Positions 34,692 through 47,909 of a DNA stretch of 64,000 bases are shown piece by piece. Numbering within the stretch: the first letter of the stretch is position 1; each line of letters opens with the position of its first letter. A program made the translations under genes and the position numbers. The notes under the pieces are model-generated. The model saw only the letters and a program-made list of their open reading frames with translations, did not search any database and was not told the DNA's origin. This DNA comes from Trachythela sp. YZ-2020 (taxonomy: Eukaryota; Cnidaria; Anthozoa; Malacalcyonacea; Clavulariidae). Where the stretch lies: contig JADLSH010000318.1 of assembly GCA_016169945.1 (NCBI GenBank), forward strand, positions 1,708,501 through 1,772,500, given 5' to 3'.

Positions 34692-35395
34692 TGCTACAGT
34701 GTTCAGATTAGTGGTTTATTTAATAAGAATGTAAGAAATAAAATTACAAAGGATTTAAAACACGAATGAAAGTTAAAGCATGATTTTCGAACTTTACTGA
34801 TTAAATATGGCGCCAGACTAGTTACCAGGGCATGATGATAACACACATGAAAAGATGAGCTGAGAGCCCACTGGCAGAGCCTCTTTAATACGTACCTGGT
34901 CCTTCACTCTAGTACTTCATCTTATATAGATGAAATGGTTCATCCATCCAGTGCATGTAATGAAGATCAGTGGCTAACTGAACTGTATAGAACTACTGGA
35001 TAGAAGTCCTTCACCCTAGCTAGCTAGTACTTCATCTTATATAGTTGAGATGTTTATCCATCCAGTCAATTTAATGAAGATCAGTGGATCGCTGATCTGC
35101 ATTAAATTAACTGGATGGATAAACATCTCAACTATATAAGATGAAGTACTGAGGTGAAGAACTTCTATCCAGTATTACTATACAGTTCAGTAAGCCACTG
35201 ATCTGCATTAAATTAACTGGATGGAGGAACCATTTCATCTATACAAGATGAAGTACTACAATGAAGGACTACGTCTACTTCATCTTTTCATTATTCTTTT
35301 GTTTTGTTGAAATGGTTTCCATAAAAAAGAGCAATTGTAAATAAAACTGCGGATTATTCAACGTTTTATTGTGTAAACTTGCTTCAGAAATAGTC
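34692..35395. promoter_or_regulatory. Bidirectional upstream region of TNPO3 and the TMEM72-like gene, occupied by a palindrome
   Basis: The two start codons are divergent and 704 bp apart. A near-perfect palindrome at about 34901-35269 (centre near 35090) fills the middle: AGTACTTCATCTTATATAG...GATCAGTGG and its inverse. Core promoter motifs were not found with confidence. Confidence 0.5.
34901..35269. repeat. Long palindrome (foldback) between two divergent genes
   Basis: The left arm holds CTTCATCTTATATAGATG and CTTCATCTTATATAGTTG; the right arm returns both in inverse order (CAACTATATAAGATGAAG, CATCTATACAAGATGAAG). CCATCCAGT and GATCAGTGG blocks are repeated with it. The fold could form a hairpin with arms near 170 bp. 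Confidence 0.75.
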
Positions 35396-37030
35396 ATGAA
35401 TGAACAAAGAAGTTATGCGTTTGATGACGACAAACGTATTTCGAATATTGTTTGGCGAAATTGGAACACTTTGACAAACTTAATTGGAGTTGCTTGTACA
35501 ATAGGTGAACATATTAAAGACTTTGATGTAGGATAAAACTGGAAATTAGATCTAGTAATAAAAATACTTTGCAATATAATATCATCGAAAAGTGGCTGTT
35601 CAATTTATGTGATAATTTTCTATAAAATAGAACATATAATGGTGATTGTTCTATTCAAATGATATATAATTATAGGACAAATATGACGTAATGTATTTAA
35701 ATGTAGAAATTGTAACATCGTGCAGCAAATTTGTTATACAACGTTACAAATTAGGTTGTGTTCGCACTGCTTGTTCCCAGCTTGCATGTGTCGACAAATC
35801 GTTAGCATGTACTGTTGTCTAGTGCAATCAACATCTGAGGTGTCATATATATATATATAGTCAAATCTGCAGACATGCATGTTTCGCCGTTCAACGGCTC
35901 GTCAGTGCAACATGCGCAGTCTAGAACTTTGTATTTATACACCATACTCTTGCCCTCACCAAGCGCATGTGGTACAATACTCAGACACATGCGCATCCAG
36001 ACATGCATATATATATATATATATATATACTGTGGCTGAAGCTTTAAAATCCCCAAGTTTAAAGATATTTATTTTGGTTTCAGGTATTTGGGGCATTGCC
36101 GTAACCATTGTTGATGACCATCAAGACATTGGTATATATTTAATGTAGGTTAATATCTGTCGTCACCATACTTACCCGTGTGGATGGTTAGGTGCAGACA
36201 TGGTCCGCGAATAGTCTAGTGATTTTAGTTACTTGGATTCAGGTCCAAATCACGCGAGCATGTCCAGTCAGGACCTTATCACACTGAACAACGTGTTTGG
36301 TGGAAATTAGAAAACCAAAATTCCCTTATTTGATGAGAAGGAAAAAAATTGACCATAGCATGTATTCTTCTCCCAGCAGAGTAATACCACGGTTGGCTAT
36401 ATGTTCACCAATGAGCAATGAGCCTGCTTGTCACTCTCTATATCCGACCCTTGAGGGCATGAGTCGTGCCCAGACTGCGCACGGTTCCTATGATATTAAC
36501 CTTGGTTACTATGTAACCTCATTCAATTCAGGCTAATAATGGTGCTCAGCTCATTTGTTTGCTTAACTCAGCATTCTAACTATATTTAGATTATGTGGAA
36601 TAGCAATGACAGTTCTTGAAATTAGTTTGGTATTGGACAAATTATTTTCTGTTTGCTGCAGGTATGACTCACAGAATGTTGCCTATTCTCTATATTTTGA
36701 ACACAAAAATGTAGGGTCTTTTTGAAGCAATCAATTGCATATACCAATATCTGATAATCACTGTACAAAACACTAACATCATTTTCCCTCTGCAGTGAAC
36801 AGTCTCTTGTTCGGCAATGTTGGTCGTTTGTCCTTGCAGCTGACACATGGAAACGAGGCTTACTCTACCTGGGTCTTTCGACAGTTTGCTACATTAAAGC
36901 AACATCTGGCTGGCAAGTGCCACTCGCTGGAGCTCTTATGGACTTTGCTAGTATATTTTACTTTATCAAAACTATCAAGGAGAAACAGAAGGCCAAACCA
37001 TATAAATATAAACAACTATCTGTGACATAA
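35396..37030 (+). CDS. TMEM72-like four-helix membrane protein (158 aa)
   Basis: Exons 35396-35504, 36084-36144, 36590-36661 and 36796-37030 join in phase to 158 residues ending in TAA. The protein has four likely membrane segments: about residues 25-50, 57-79, 97-115 and 117-137. Features include QDIGIYLILCGIAMTVLEIS and a basic cytoplasmic tail, KTIKEKQKAKPYKYK. Hydrophobic pattern, segment spacing and the lysine tail after the fourth helix resemble vertebrate TMEM72, whose function is poorly known; the vertebrate protein has a longer tail. The exon 2 donor AAT|GTAGGT was chosen because the earlier GTATAT would break the frame. Confidence in the gene is high, in the name moderate. Confidence 0.7.
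35835..36030. repeat. (AT)n-flanked repeat in intron 1 of the TMEM72-like gene
   Basis: A segment with the CATGCATGTTTCGCCGTTCAACGG words lies between two (TA)n runs (35846-35860 and 36006-36029). GACATGCAT occurs near both ends in direct order. Confidence 0.5.
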
Positions 37031-37650
37031 GTTGTTTACACTGCAGACAAACATAGAGTTAATTTATAACTGAGAGAGTTTATTTAATATACATTGCATA
37101 CTTGCATATATTTTGCAACATACCAAACTTATGTCTATTGTGCTACAAATTAAAGTAAATTAATGATCCATTATTATTATGTAGATTATAAGTTAATAAT
37201 TATGTGAAATGTTATTGATCAATCAAATTCTAGAACAAATATTGTGTTGTGTTAATTATTCTAAAGTAAGAAAAATACATATGATCAGTGAATAGCTACT
37301 CGTGTTTAAGTGGTTAACCCTGGAAATGTGATGTTGACATTACTGTAATTTGTGTCTGAACTACCTGAAGACAATCATCAAACGTCCTGACAAAGAGCCT
37401 TGTTAGAAATGTTAAAGTATTTTTAATCTTTTTCAGGTAGTTCAGACACTAACAATGACAGCTTATTGAAGAATACTACCTACACTGCACCTCATGTTTG
37501 TGATATCTTTTCTAATGCTTTATATAGCTGATGATTCTAAAAGGTCTCATTATCCTGCTTATATCTACATGTACTGTATATTGCCTTTCGTCCTGTTCAA
37601 ATTTCTATGTTCTTTCACACGGTTACTATGATTACTTGATTATTGGAAGA
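37031..37650. other. Convergent intergenic gap
   Basis: Between the TMEM72-like stop and the annexin stop. A foldback repeat at about 37351-37450 (GTCTGAACTACCTGAAGAC and CTTTTTCAGGTAGTTCAGAC) belongs to the family also seen near 4960, 34045 and 49655. Nothing else recognised. Confidence 0.5.
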
Positions 37651-40600
37651 TCAGTTTTCTGGTTCACCAATCAAACCAAGCAATGTTTTACGATAGTTTC
37701 CACTTGTGTCACCCTGGAAAGAAAAATGTTGCAATTTTGTATGATCCTCTCTTTTAGTCATATCTGACATTATAATCTGAGTGCAACTTTTAGTGTTACA
37801 GAACGGATGACCCCTCTCCATGAACTTGGGCAAAATAAAGATAGTTCCTATGTTAATTCATCTGTGTACACATATAAAAATGCACAAGTTGTAACAAACT
37901 CGCAGCAGACTTGTACCAATGCTGTTTCAACAACTTGCTATTAGGATATGTTTGCCTGCTTGATGCAAATTGGAGCATTGGTGTTCCTTGTATACAGTGC
38001 AAAACAAACATAGTTTTACCCATAGAAATACAACTAACAATACATACTTTAATAAAACTGGCCAAGGTTTTGTGATACTGTCTCTGAAACTCCTGTTTTA
38101 TAACAATCATGTCCACCTCACAGCGTGTCACTATCACTCGTATCAAAGTAGTGTCATCTGTACCAAGACCTTTCATGCTTTTGTACAGCTTTGTCGCAAA
38201 GTAAGCTGGAGTGTTACGCACACATTGAACTAGAAAATAAATGAAAGTGTTCTTTCAGCTTGTGCAAAAAGTACAGGTTAACATTTGCTTTACATGTTTA
38301 CCCAGCAAATAAGATAGACCCTTTGTGTGATGATCTGAATTTCTACTCGCCGAGGACCTAGTTAAGTGTTGCCTCTCATACTAAATAAAGATATGAAATG
38401 ATAAAATTACCTAAGGCGGTCATGACATTCTTCAGATCTCCTGACATTTCACGTTCCACAGATTTCTCAATATCATATTTGCAGATCTGAAAACACATAT
38501 ATCACAATATATCACTAACAGGAATACTGCTGCATGCCTTCATTTTCACCAGAAATATATATCACAGTATATCAGAGTCTATCATTATTAGCACATTAAC
38601 AGCACCATGGAATGTTCCCTTTCCCCCTCCATCAGCTTACATGGACTAACGACCCCCTCCCCCTAATTAGCAACATAAAATAATAACCTGAACCCATCTC
38701 ACCACCATACTGCACACATACCTTGGCATATTCATTAAAGATGGCTCTGAGCTGTGCATAACTTCGAGATGCAAATATCGCATTGAATCTAGAATGAATA
38801 TATAAGTCTAATAAGAATGAGGAGAATGATAAGATGCAAACGACAATATCATACCTAGCTTCATCTGTGCCCCATCTTTTCTCTCCTGCTTTATACAGTG
38901 CATCTGCATCAACCCTTGCTTTTCCGTAATCAACATTTGTCGTCTCATCTCTGTTTGCCTGTTGAAATCAGTATCAATTAATTTTGAGTAATTATATTCA
39001 TGAAGGAACTCAGTCATAGTCCCATAGATCTCAATGGTATATATTCAAATATTGAATGTCTACCTGTAACAGCGAAGTTAGGAATTTCTTGAAATGACCA
39101 GAGGTGTCTGATTGCACATCTTTCTCAAGATCTCGACTGTATACTGCAAGCAAAAACAAGTTAAACTATACTAGTGTTTGTTTATGTATTTACATTATTT
39201 TCTCACTCTTATAACTGCAGGTTTACCACCATCTGCTGCACGATAACGCTTAGTGAAACCCAGCTATACATTGGGCTAGATCTGTCCACGTAGAGACATG
39301 CATGTACACAGAATATGCTTACATTTGTGATAGGCCTGTTTAACTGTGTTGATTTCTGCATTCGTTCTTGAGCACAAAATTTCTATGAGAACACTTTCGT
39401 CCGTTCCAAGACCCTAAAAATATACAAGGGAAATTTTAGTCATAATCATTAAACAAAGTTGGATTCAATGTACTAATTATAGTGTAGTCCCTACCTGAAT
39501 TGCACGTCGTAATTCTGTAGCATCATACACAGCTGGTGCTTGCATCATTGCTAATAATAGATTTTCTAAACTACCACCAAGGGCATATTTGAGATCCGTA
39601 TTCAAATCCTAAGATAAAAATCAAGTGTTAGTGGTTTAGGTCTATGTCAACTGGCATTACAATTTAAATACAATGGGCCCTTTGCATAACATTCAGGCTT
39701 TTAGCACAACAATAGTGCCATACAGTCATGATCAATTGATTGGGAATGTTCCATTGTCTTTTCATTGTTTTGAAAATCCCACTGTTCTCCCTGCCATCCA
39801 GTCACTCATTGTTTTGACATATTTGTGATGTTATGCACAGGGTACTATTTAACAGTGATACATTTCTTTGAAGGATTTCAATCCCCTATAACAATGATAC
39901 ATTTCTTACCCTTCCAAATTGAGTTTTGTACTCCAAGGCAATTTTCACTCTTTGCGCATTGTTCCTTGTTGAGAGAATTCCGATTATTTCTTTTACATTT
40001 GTACCTTGAAAGTAAACTTAGTATTAGGCTATTAGCCAGACTTTGCCACTAGAAACAAGCAATGAATACTAACCAAAACCTCCAACTGCTTTTCTTATGG
40101 CTTCTGCATCAACTTGAGGTTTGAATGATGGATGTGGTTTAACGGTTCCTCTGTTTGGAGCCTGTAGTTTATTACATAAATTTACTATTAGTAAACTAAA
40201 CTAAACTAAACTAAAACGTAAGCTAAACTAACTTTATTTATACTGGATAGCTCTTTCAGTTCTAAACTGTTCTCTCTAGAGGTCCAGTAAGGGTCATCTC
40301 TTATGGGCCAGTGTTACTACAGGAAGAAACCGGAATACCTGGATAAAACCTGCAGTTTTTTGGTAGAGTCAAACTGGAAGCATTCTTTTCACATGTGACT
40401 GAAGTGAAATTATAATCAGATAACTGTATATTGCAGGAATTGAAGCTTAGTCACTACCAACACCCTAGTCAACAACAGGCCTCTAACAACCTTTTGCATG
40501 TTTTTGGATATTGAATACCTCAGATCTGTAGGGGAGGGGAGTGGGAGACAAAATATTAGAATACATACTGCAACAGCTTGTTTAGCTGTTGTTGGGTTGC

Positions 40601-43252
40601 TCTTGGGGGGCACTGATGGATTGGAGGGGACACCATGGTATGATTGATTATGACGTTGAACATTGGAACCAGGAGCAGAGGGGGCACCATGGAATGACTG
40701 ATTATGACGCTGGACATTAGCAGGAGGTGGGATGGGGGCACCATGGAATGAACCTCTGCTTGAGTAAGGGTCATGATGGGATTGAGGGGCTACAGCAGGG
40801 GGTGGTACTGGTTGATAAGGTGGGGTAGAGGTGGGGTAGCCTGAGGCACCATAGCTTGGCTATATAACAAAAATATGAGAAGTATTCACATTAAATACGT
40901 GTGTAGTCATGATTTGCAAATTTTGTTAATGAAAATTTAAAGGGAATTTCAATATTTCAAAGTGGAAACGCTGACAAAATGGCGGCCATTTTGTTGGCGG
41001 CCATTTTGTTGCGAAATTTTTCAGCTAGACCCATTGCACTGACGTCACAAATCCTCAAAGTGTCCTCCAGATGCCCCCTAAATAAAAAAATAATAATACT
41101 AAAAAGTATTATTGTATTAAATAAAATAAAATAAACAAATAATACTAAAAAGTATTAAAGTTTTACCAAATTTGCTCTGTTTACAAAATTTATATTTAAG
41201 CATAGATAATTGCTAATTTGTCCCCAGTTGTGTACGTCACTGGCGATGTGACGTCATGTGCAATGGGTCCATATTCTGCTTTTTACATATCTGTTTAATA
41301 CAAAAATAAAATAGGGAACAAAACACTAAGCAAAATTTTACCTTAAATGTTGAGTTTGCAACATAAAATTTGGACATCGTTTGGAAAGTGATATGCAATT
41401 TTCACTATTTTGGCCAAGACGATGTGCAAATTGCACATTGCACACCGTTAATTCGAACCCTGCATGTACTAGTCTTGTATTTGGTGACCAGTATATAGAA
41501 TTGAGAGATCTAGAGTTTAATTAAGGTGCTTGCTCTTATATAAAGTGAGAACATTTTAGAAATTGACCATCATCTGCTGCCCTGCAAAGCTTACTGAAAC
41601 ACACCAATCGTAGTGACGCATTAGTTAGAGTGAACTGAACATTTTTTGTACTGGTACAAATAGAGATAAGCCGATATTAAAAAGAGTCGATTTTAGATAC
41701 CGATTGTTCAAGAGCGGACACATGTCAACCATCGGCCGATACATCGGGAAAACCAATGATTGGTTTATACCTGATGCTCATGTTTTGTCAAAATTTTGTC
41801 ATTTTAGTGTTATACTCGACTTAACTCGCAAATTTTGCAATGAGAGGTTGCCATCAAGCAAACTCTCTATTTTGAGCACAACAAAAGTACAATACAAACA
41901 GAAAACAGGCAAGTATTACCCGCAAAACTGCGGATGGATCGCCCAAAATAATGTGTCACATTTTCGCGTAAAAAATTCAGGGATGCGACTACATCCCTAA
42001 CATTGTGAAATCCACATCTTGGGAATGGCGACATCGATTGGTCCACTGGAAATTATGTTGAGACTGACCAATCCGATAGTGAACGGCAATCGGCCGATTG
42101 TGGTAAAAAGTAGCCGTTAATTGGCTCTGCAGATGTTCAGCTCATGTCTAGGTACAAATATAATTAATATACACTGTATAAAATGAGATAACCCCTCATG
42201 CTTTGGATGTCCAAGCTGAGAAATCTATAAGTAGAACAAAACTCACAGGTCCAGGCATAGGTCTCATAGGAGCTTGAAATGCGGCAGCAGCATGCGCAAC
42301 ATTTGCAGCACCCTAGGAATAACAAGTTAGAGAAATTTGAATTAATAAAAATTATACAGCTGTACATCACTGTTATGATAGCTGGCTAATACCATTATGA
42401 GTCTTATCAGGCCAGAATATCAAACATGTAGTTTTGATAGGGTTTTGTTTAGCCAAATAATGAATACTTTACCCCAAATCCCATGGGTGATGGCATTGGA
42501 AACTGATTGGCTGGTGGAGCTGCAGGCATTCCAGGACCTGCTCCATAATGTGCTAGGAAAAGGGAAAGTATTTAAATCAATACAAGTAAGTATAAATTAT
42601 GATATCAAGGTTATGTTTCAAAGAATATATATGAGAATTATGTAAGTTGGGACATTCAAAACTGTCTGTAATAGAGAGGTGTCGGTAAAGAGAAGTTTGA
42701 CTGTAGCTTTAAACCTTAGTAGATTAAAATACAAACCTGCTGGAGGAGCGCCATAACCAGGCATAGGCGCCGGCCCTGTTGGATAAGGAGCTGCAGGCTA
42801 GAAAATGAAATAGTAATTAATTGTACAGATAGGAAGCCTTTAAGGGTGCCACAGTGGTTAGTGCACTTTCATCTCTGTGACTGGGTTTTTCAATTCCTGC
42901 AATATACAGTTAACTTATTATAATCTCATCTCAGTCTCATGTGAGCTAGAAGACTGCTTCCAGTTTGACTCTACCAAACACTGCAGTTTTCCATGTATAC
43001 ATTGGTTTCCTCCTGTAGTAACACTGGATCGATAAGAGATGACCCTTACTAGACCTCTAGGAAGAACAATTATTAACTGATAGAGCTATCAAGTAAAACT
43101 AGAGTTCATTTAGTTACCTGGGATGGAGGTGAACTGATCAACAATGATTCAAATCCAATACCTCCAACTCCAGAACTTGGTGGATATCCATGGCTAGAGG
43201 GGGGTGCTGGGGGGTAAGCTGGATAGCCAGGGTAACTTGGTGGGTAACTCAT
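37651..43252 (-). CDS. Annexin of the A7/A11 type with long Pro/Gly/Tyr-rich N-terminus (15 exons, 530 aa)
   Basis: Exons: 43252-43118, 42797-42737, 42552-42473, 42312-42247, 40859-40569, 40161-40074, 40004-39910, 39608-39495, 39413-39323, 39143-39064, 38958-38855, 38788-38722, 38486-38411, 38229-38048, 37713-37651. Residues 1-~225 are low-complexity ([20 protein letters not shown]; two [13 protein letters not shown] units), as in ANXA7/ANXA11. The core from about 228 has four annexin repeats with GxGT loops: GGFGT, GLGT, KRWGT and GLGT. Diagnostic stretches are [20 protein letters not shown] and [13 protein letters not shown]. Calcium-dependent phospholipid binding on cytosolic membrane faces is the known family role. 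Low-complexity N-termini of this type drive condensation in ANXA11. No defect is seen. Confidence 0.93.
40197..40445 (-). mobile_element. SINE copy, near full length, in annexin intron 5
   Basis: Reverse orientation: the AACTAAACTAAACT tail side at 40197, then ACTGGATAGCTC, GTCCAGTAAGGGTCATCTC, GGTAGAGTCAAACTGG and ATTATAATCAGATAACTG in order, ending near ATTGCAGGAATTGAAGC. Confidence 0.75.
41022..41272. mobile_element. Inverted-repeat element in annexin intron 4
   Basis: GACCCATTGCACTGACGTCAC at the left pairs with GTGACGTCATGTGCAATGGGTC at the right. The interior is AT-rich with AATAATACTAAAAAGTATTA repeats. Confidence 0.6.
42847..43108 (+). mobile_element. tRNA-derived SINE, forward full-length copy
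   Basis: The order matches the family: CACAGTGGTTAGTGCAC (A-box side), a decayed B-box (CAATTCCTGC), TCATGTGAGC, GACTCTACCAAACACTGCAG, GGTTTCCTCCTGTAGTAAC, GATAAGAGATGACCCTTACT and GATAGAGCTATC. It is in annexin intron 1. Confidence 0.75.
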
Positions 43253-45045
43253 ATATTTCTAAAACATAAATTATTGTGTCATATACAAGGATCAACAATT
43301 CCAGACTTCAGAGTTTCTCACTCTGATAACTGTCAGTTTACCATCATCTGCAGTGCGGCTCAATAGTGCTTAGTGAGACCTTCCTATTATTAATCAGAGT
43401 TTCAAGGGACCACGGAAGCATTTTTTGGATTGAGAGGGCTAAACATCTCAGAGAGTGCAGTAAAACTAATGAGCGAGACCTTTAGGGGGGTATGGGGACA
43501 TGCTTCCCCTGAAAATTTTGAAATCTATAGCCTCTGAAATGCCATTTCATGCACTTTGGGGGAAGATCTAAGGGCATGCAATGTCACAAGAATTCTTTCC
43601 AAAATATTTGGTCGAACGAAAAGCTGCTGACCACCAAACCCACTGACCATACCTACGCAAACGAATCATTATTTACTGCGAAGACTGAAGAAGAGAAAAA
43701 AGTGCCTAATTTAACACCTTAATTAAAAAACATACTTTTTAAAAAATCGATCTGAAAAGCCGCACCAAAAAGTCTGACGACTGCCCTGCTATTGGTAAAT
43801 TTAAATAAACAATTAGCCTTAGACATAGCAGAGATCTTGAATTAAGGTTTTCTCCAGTTAACTTCTTTATGGTTGTGAAAAATTACAATATGTTTAACTA
43901 AGTGTTATGGGGATAGCAGATGGCTGTCAACTTCAGAAATATTGACAGTTAAAGAAGCACAAAATAACAATATGTATGACAGAGTATAGGTAAAAATTCA
44001 GCAAGTACTGTATATGCTGCTGTGATCAGGTGTTAATTAGGTCACTTATTAACAATTCGTACTAATTATTATATATAATTGTTATGTTTTGGAACAGTAT
44101 TCATCATATTTCGTATTGATCTCTACAAAATTAATACAGAATCAAAATGTTCTTACGTAAAACTAAAAAATCACATAGGAAATGAATTTTTTAGTTCAAC
44201 TAATCTTGTTCTTTTGGTCTTTCTTTCTTTTTAAAATCCTTTGCGCAACTGCACCATGACTATAAATTGTTGCCCTGCAAGACCTTTGAAGTTTGAATGC
44301 CCTGCCAATCAAGATTTTTTGTATTTTGGGGGTGTCTAAATTATAGAATAAAGCAACAATCTACTTGCCATAAATTACAGTCTTTCTCCTATAAATTGTT
44401 TTACAATAACTGGTTTATTTGTGTCAATTTATTATTAATTCAACATAATGTATATTGTATACAAACAAGCAATTATACTCAAAAGTCTATGCATTTTAGT
44501 AGCCAGATTTTGGCTCAAAAAAACAAACTCTGACCAAACCTAAAGGTTTTTAGAGCAGTATTATATAGAGATGAAACTAACCTTTGACTTTAAACGGCCT
44601 TAAAACCTTTCTTCTTTATGTAAAAGAACAAAACGTAAAGCGCTTTTGCACACTGTCTTTGTAAAATGTCTTTTTAGATTGACTTTCTTCGGAGCCCGAA
44701 TATATTACGAAACTTCCCCGAAATGACGACGAATTTATTACGGAATTTACCGAAATTACGTCATTTGAAAATTGTCGAGTCATCATTACTGAATTAAGTT
44801 TATAGATACACTGCGAATACAGAATCTATTTATAATTTTATATCGCTTATTCCACTGCGATTCTGTATTCGCAGGCTAACTTACAAACAGACAAGTGAAT
44901 AAATATTTGACAGACAAGTAAGGTAAACATGCGAGTAATGTGGTACCAAAAGGACATAGCATACAGACAGACCAACTAACAAACAAACAGATAAATAGAT
45001 AAGCTTGTATTTGGTATGCAAAATAAAATATGCAGACTTGGTTTC

Positions 45046-45979
45046 TCCGTCCTTCCCTAGTTAATAGAGAGGGCTGGTTTGGAAGTAGACTTGCTCCAAG
45101 TCTGTCTCTTAAAGGGGTTTTTATTGGGGAGTTATAAAGGATTGGGGAGTTATAAAAGGCGCACGAAGTTATAAAAGGGCGCACAAAAATGCGGGCGGGA
45201 GGAAATTAAGGCGGGAAGCGAGAAAATTGGGAGAGGAGAGACAGACTTGTTTCCCTTGCAGCGCGCCAAATTTACCGGTTGATTTTTCCACTGGAGGCGG
45301 GGCCAGTAACCTGCTGTTTATTCGGAAATAGATTAAATATAAGCTGTCACCTGTAGCTTCGTTAGTGAGAAAATAATCACAGCTTGTCGCGAACTGAAAG
45401 TGTTTGTTTTTGTCTGAGAATGAGATCTATAAAGGATGCTATTGTGTATGAAGCAACAAAATGCGGCTACAAAAGACCAGCAAAGGCATGCAAGTGGCAG
45501 AAACATATCATTCTGAGCGAGATGTTTTCATGTTGCGCCAACGGGTTCTGGTGTCGAATATCAGCACCGCAAGGCACAAACTGTTGTCAGTCCACTTTCG
45601 CGCCGAATTTATAATCGGATTCAAATTCCTGCAAGGGAAACAAGTCTGTCTCTCCTCTCCCAATTTTCTCGCCTCCCGCCTTAATTTCCTCCCGCCCGCA
45701 TTTTCGTGCGCCCTTTATAAGAATGTAGTCCTTCATTATCACGTGTGTATTGTATTTTCACACAAACAAAAAATAGCAATGTTTTGGTTTATTTACCAAT
45801 CCGTAACTTAAACAATTGCCCAGTTTTGACATGGTTATTGGTTGTTTAGGTGAAAACACACACGTGACGACGAAGAACTACATTTTCGCATCAACCTAAA
45901 CCAACATAGATAACGAGTTTCATTGTACTATCGTGAAGCTTCCAAACCAGCCCTCTCTATTAACTATGGTCCTTCCGAC
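45046..45979. mobile_element. Nested inverted-repeat element (outer and inner arms)
   Basis: The outer arms are TTAATAGAGAGGGCTGGTTTGG at 45061 and its inverse at 45942-45962. The inner arms of about 92 bp (45169-45261 and 45629-45720) are almost perfect, including AAAGGGCGCACAAAAATGCG and GACAGACTTGTTTCCCTTGC. No transposase is visible. Confidence 0.75.
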
Positions 45980-46599
45980 CTTCCGTCAGTGCTACGTGTC
46001 TGTCTATGCATGTATGTGTTTATGTGGTTGTATAACTATTATACATGTGTTCCTTATGTCCTTATGTAAATAGTCTATACGAAATGTTAGATTTTTGTTA
46101 ATTTTATTGTAAACTTGCCCATTCAGTATGAACCATTCTGGTTCAGTACCAGAGCTAAATCCGAGTTCCGTAATGAGTCCAAGTTGGATAAGCACTGAGT
46201 TCAGGTTAACAAGAAATCTTCCTCGATTATATTTAACCTGCACAGAGCGTTTTTCAAACTTGGACTCATTACGGAATCTGAGCTCATCCTGAACTTGGAC
46301 TATACTAACTTTAACATGAACTGAGAACTGGACTCATAAACCTAGATTTAGTACTGAACATGGACTCTCTCGCGCCTTTCAGAACTGGACTCATAAGACT
46401 GGCACATTGGTCTGTTTGTTCGTTTGTTCCATGTCAATCACATGTCTATTTACTTGTCTGTTTGTTCTTTGGTCTGTCTGTTTGTCCGTTTGTTAGCATG
46501 TTTTGTTTGTTAGTTTGTCTATCTGTTTGACCGTTTGTTAGCATGCCAATCACATATGTCTATTTACTTGCCTGTTTGTTAGTTGGTTTGTCTGTTTGT

Positions 46600-46760
46600 C
46601 AATAACAACAAATACACTACCAACAACGACAACAACAAGAAGAAACACAAAAACGACAACAACAAACATCAACACGTACCAACACAACGCCGCCACAACC
46701 ACCAACAAACCCCAACAAACAACTGCACCACCATCAACAACTGTAAAATAAAATACCAAC
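46600..46760. repeat. Degenerate AAC-rich low-complexity tract
   Basis: Mostly AACAACAAC / CACCAACA words, preceded (46420-46600) by TTTGTCTGTTTG words on the same strand. Confidence 0.75.
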
Positions 46761-47909
46761 ACACAATTTCATGATGCATATATTTGAGAGTTAAAAAGCT
46801 GCATGTAAGATAAGTAATTCTGACAACTTTCTATGCCTTCTACCACCATATAATGTACCCTTCATACAATGAACCGTCGGTGTTGGCTATTGATGAAAGT
46901 AATGTTTAAAAATAACAAACCTTAGCTTACTACAGAAAACTAAGTTCTAAATATACAAAAAAAAACATACTATGAGAGTTGACATGCGTGTTTTTCATAG
47001 TATGTTTTTATTTTAAACTATAGAGTATAGACCATTCTGCCACAAAAAAACGGTCGATTATAAAGTCATAAATATTTCAAAACTTCAAAACAACGAATGA
47101 AACAATGGAAAGATAATAGAGCATTCCGATCACACGACCGTTGCATACAGTGTCCACGAAACGCTATTATTCACAAATGAAAACTTGTCAAGGGAGAGGT
47201 GACAAGCTAACTGTGATACTAATAACCATATAGTTATGGTCACGTTGTTGCCAGGATCAATGATCAAGTATATAACAGTTTGAAATAACCAACCCTTAAT
47301 GACAATGGTCTATACTTTACAAGTGAACATATTTAATACACTATGTTTAATACCGAAAATCTTTAAACGATATTGTTACAGAGAAATTATACGACAGTTT
47401 TGGTAATATAACGTACAGTGCGAGTGACTATGCCAAAACATCTGTGTAGCTACTAGTTTACATAAAAATTTATAACAAATAAACCTAACAATACTACGTT
47501 GTTCTTTCAAAAGTTCGTTTACATAAGAAAAAGCTAAGTAAAATCTAAACTAATGTCTAACTTTGAAATAAATTACTGAAAACTACTAAAGTCAGATCTA
47601 ACTCGAGTCTAAGAAAGATATTATATAAATGAACAACTATTTAAAACTACTGTACTTAAACGTGCTTATATAACTTGGGCTTATATCATGATATCTCAAC
47701 CAGTAACTATGGCTGGTTCATTCTCGTACACTGTGATGTACCATAGACAATCGAGGTCTGGAAACTCGGTAAATTTCAAAGTGTTTATAATCATTTACGA
47801 TTTTATGTTCAGATGAGTTCACCGTCTACAAATCTTTTTAATTTTACTACCTAATATTTCAAGAATACGGTTAAGCGATTTTACCCGATGGTGTCTTTAG
47901 AGGATTGCC

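Noticed and set aside
45384..45811. Overlapping frames of 76 and 116 codons
   Set aside because: They lie between and within the arms of an inverted-repeat element and lack splice or domain support.
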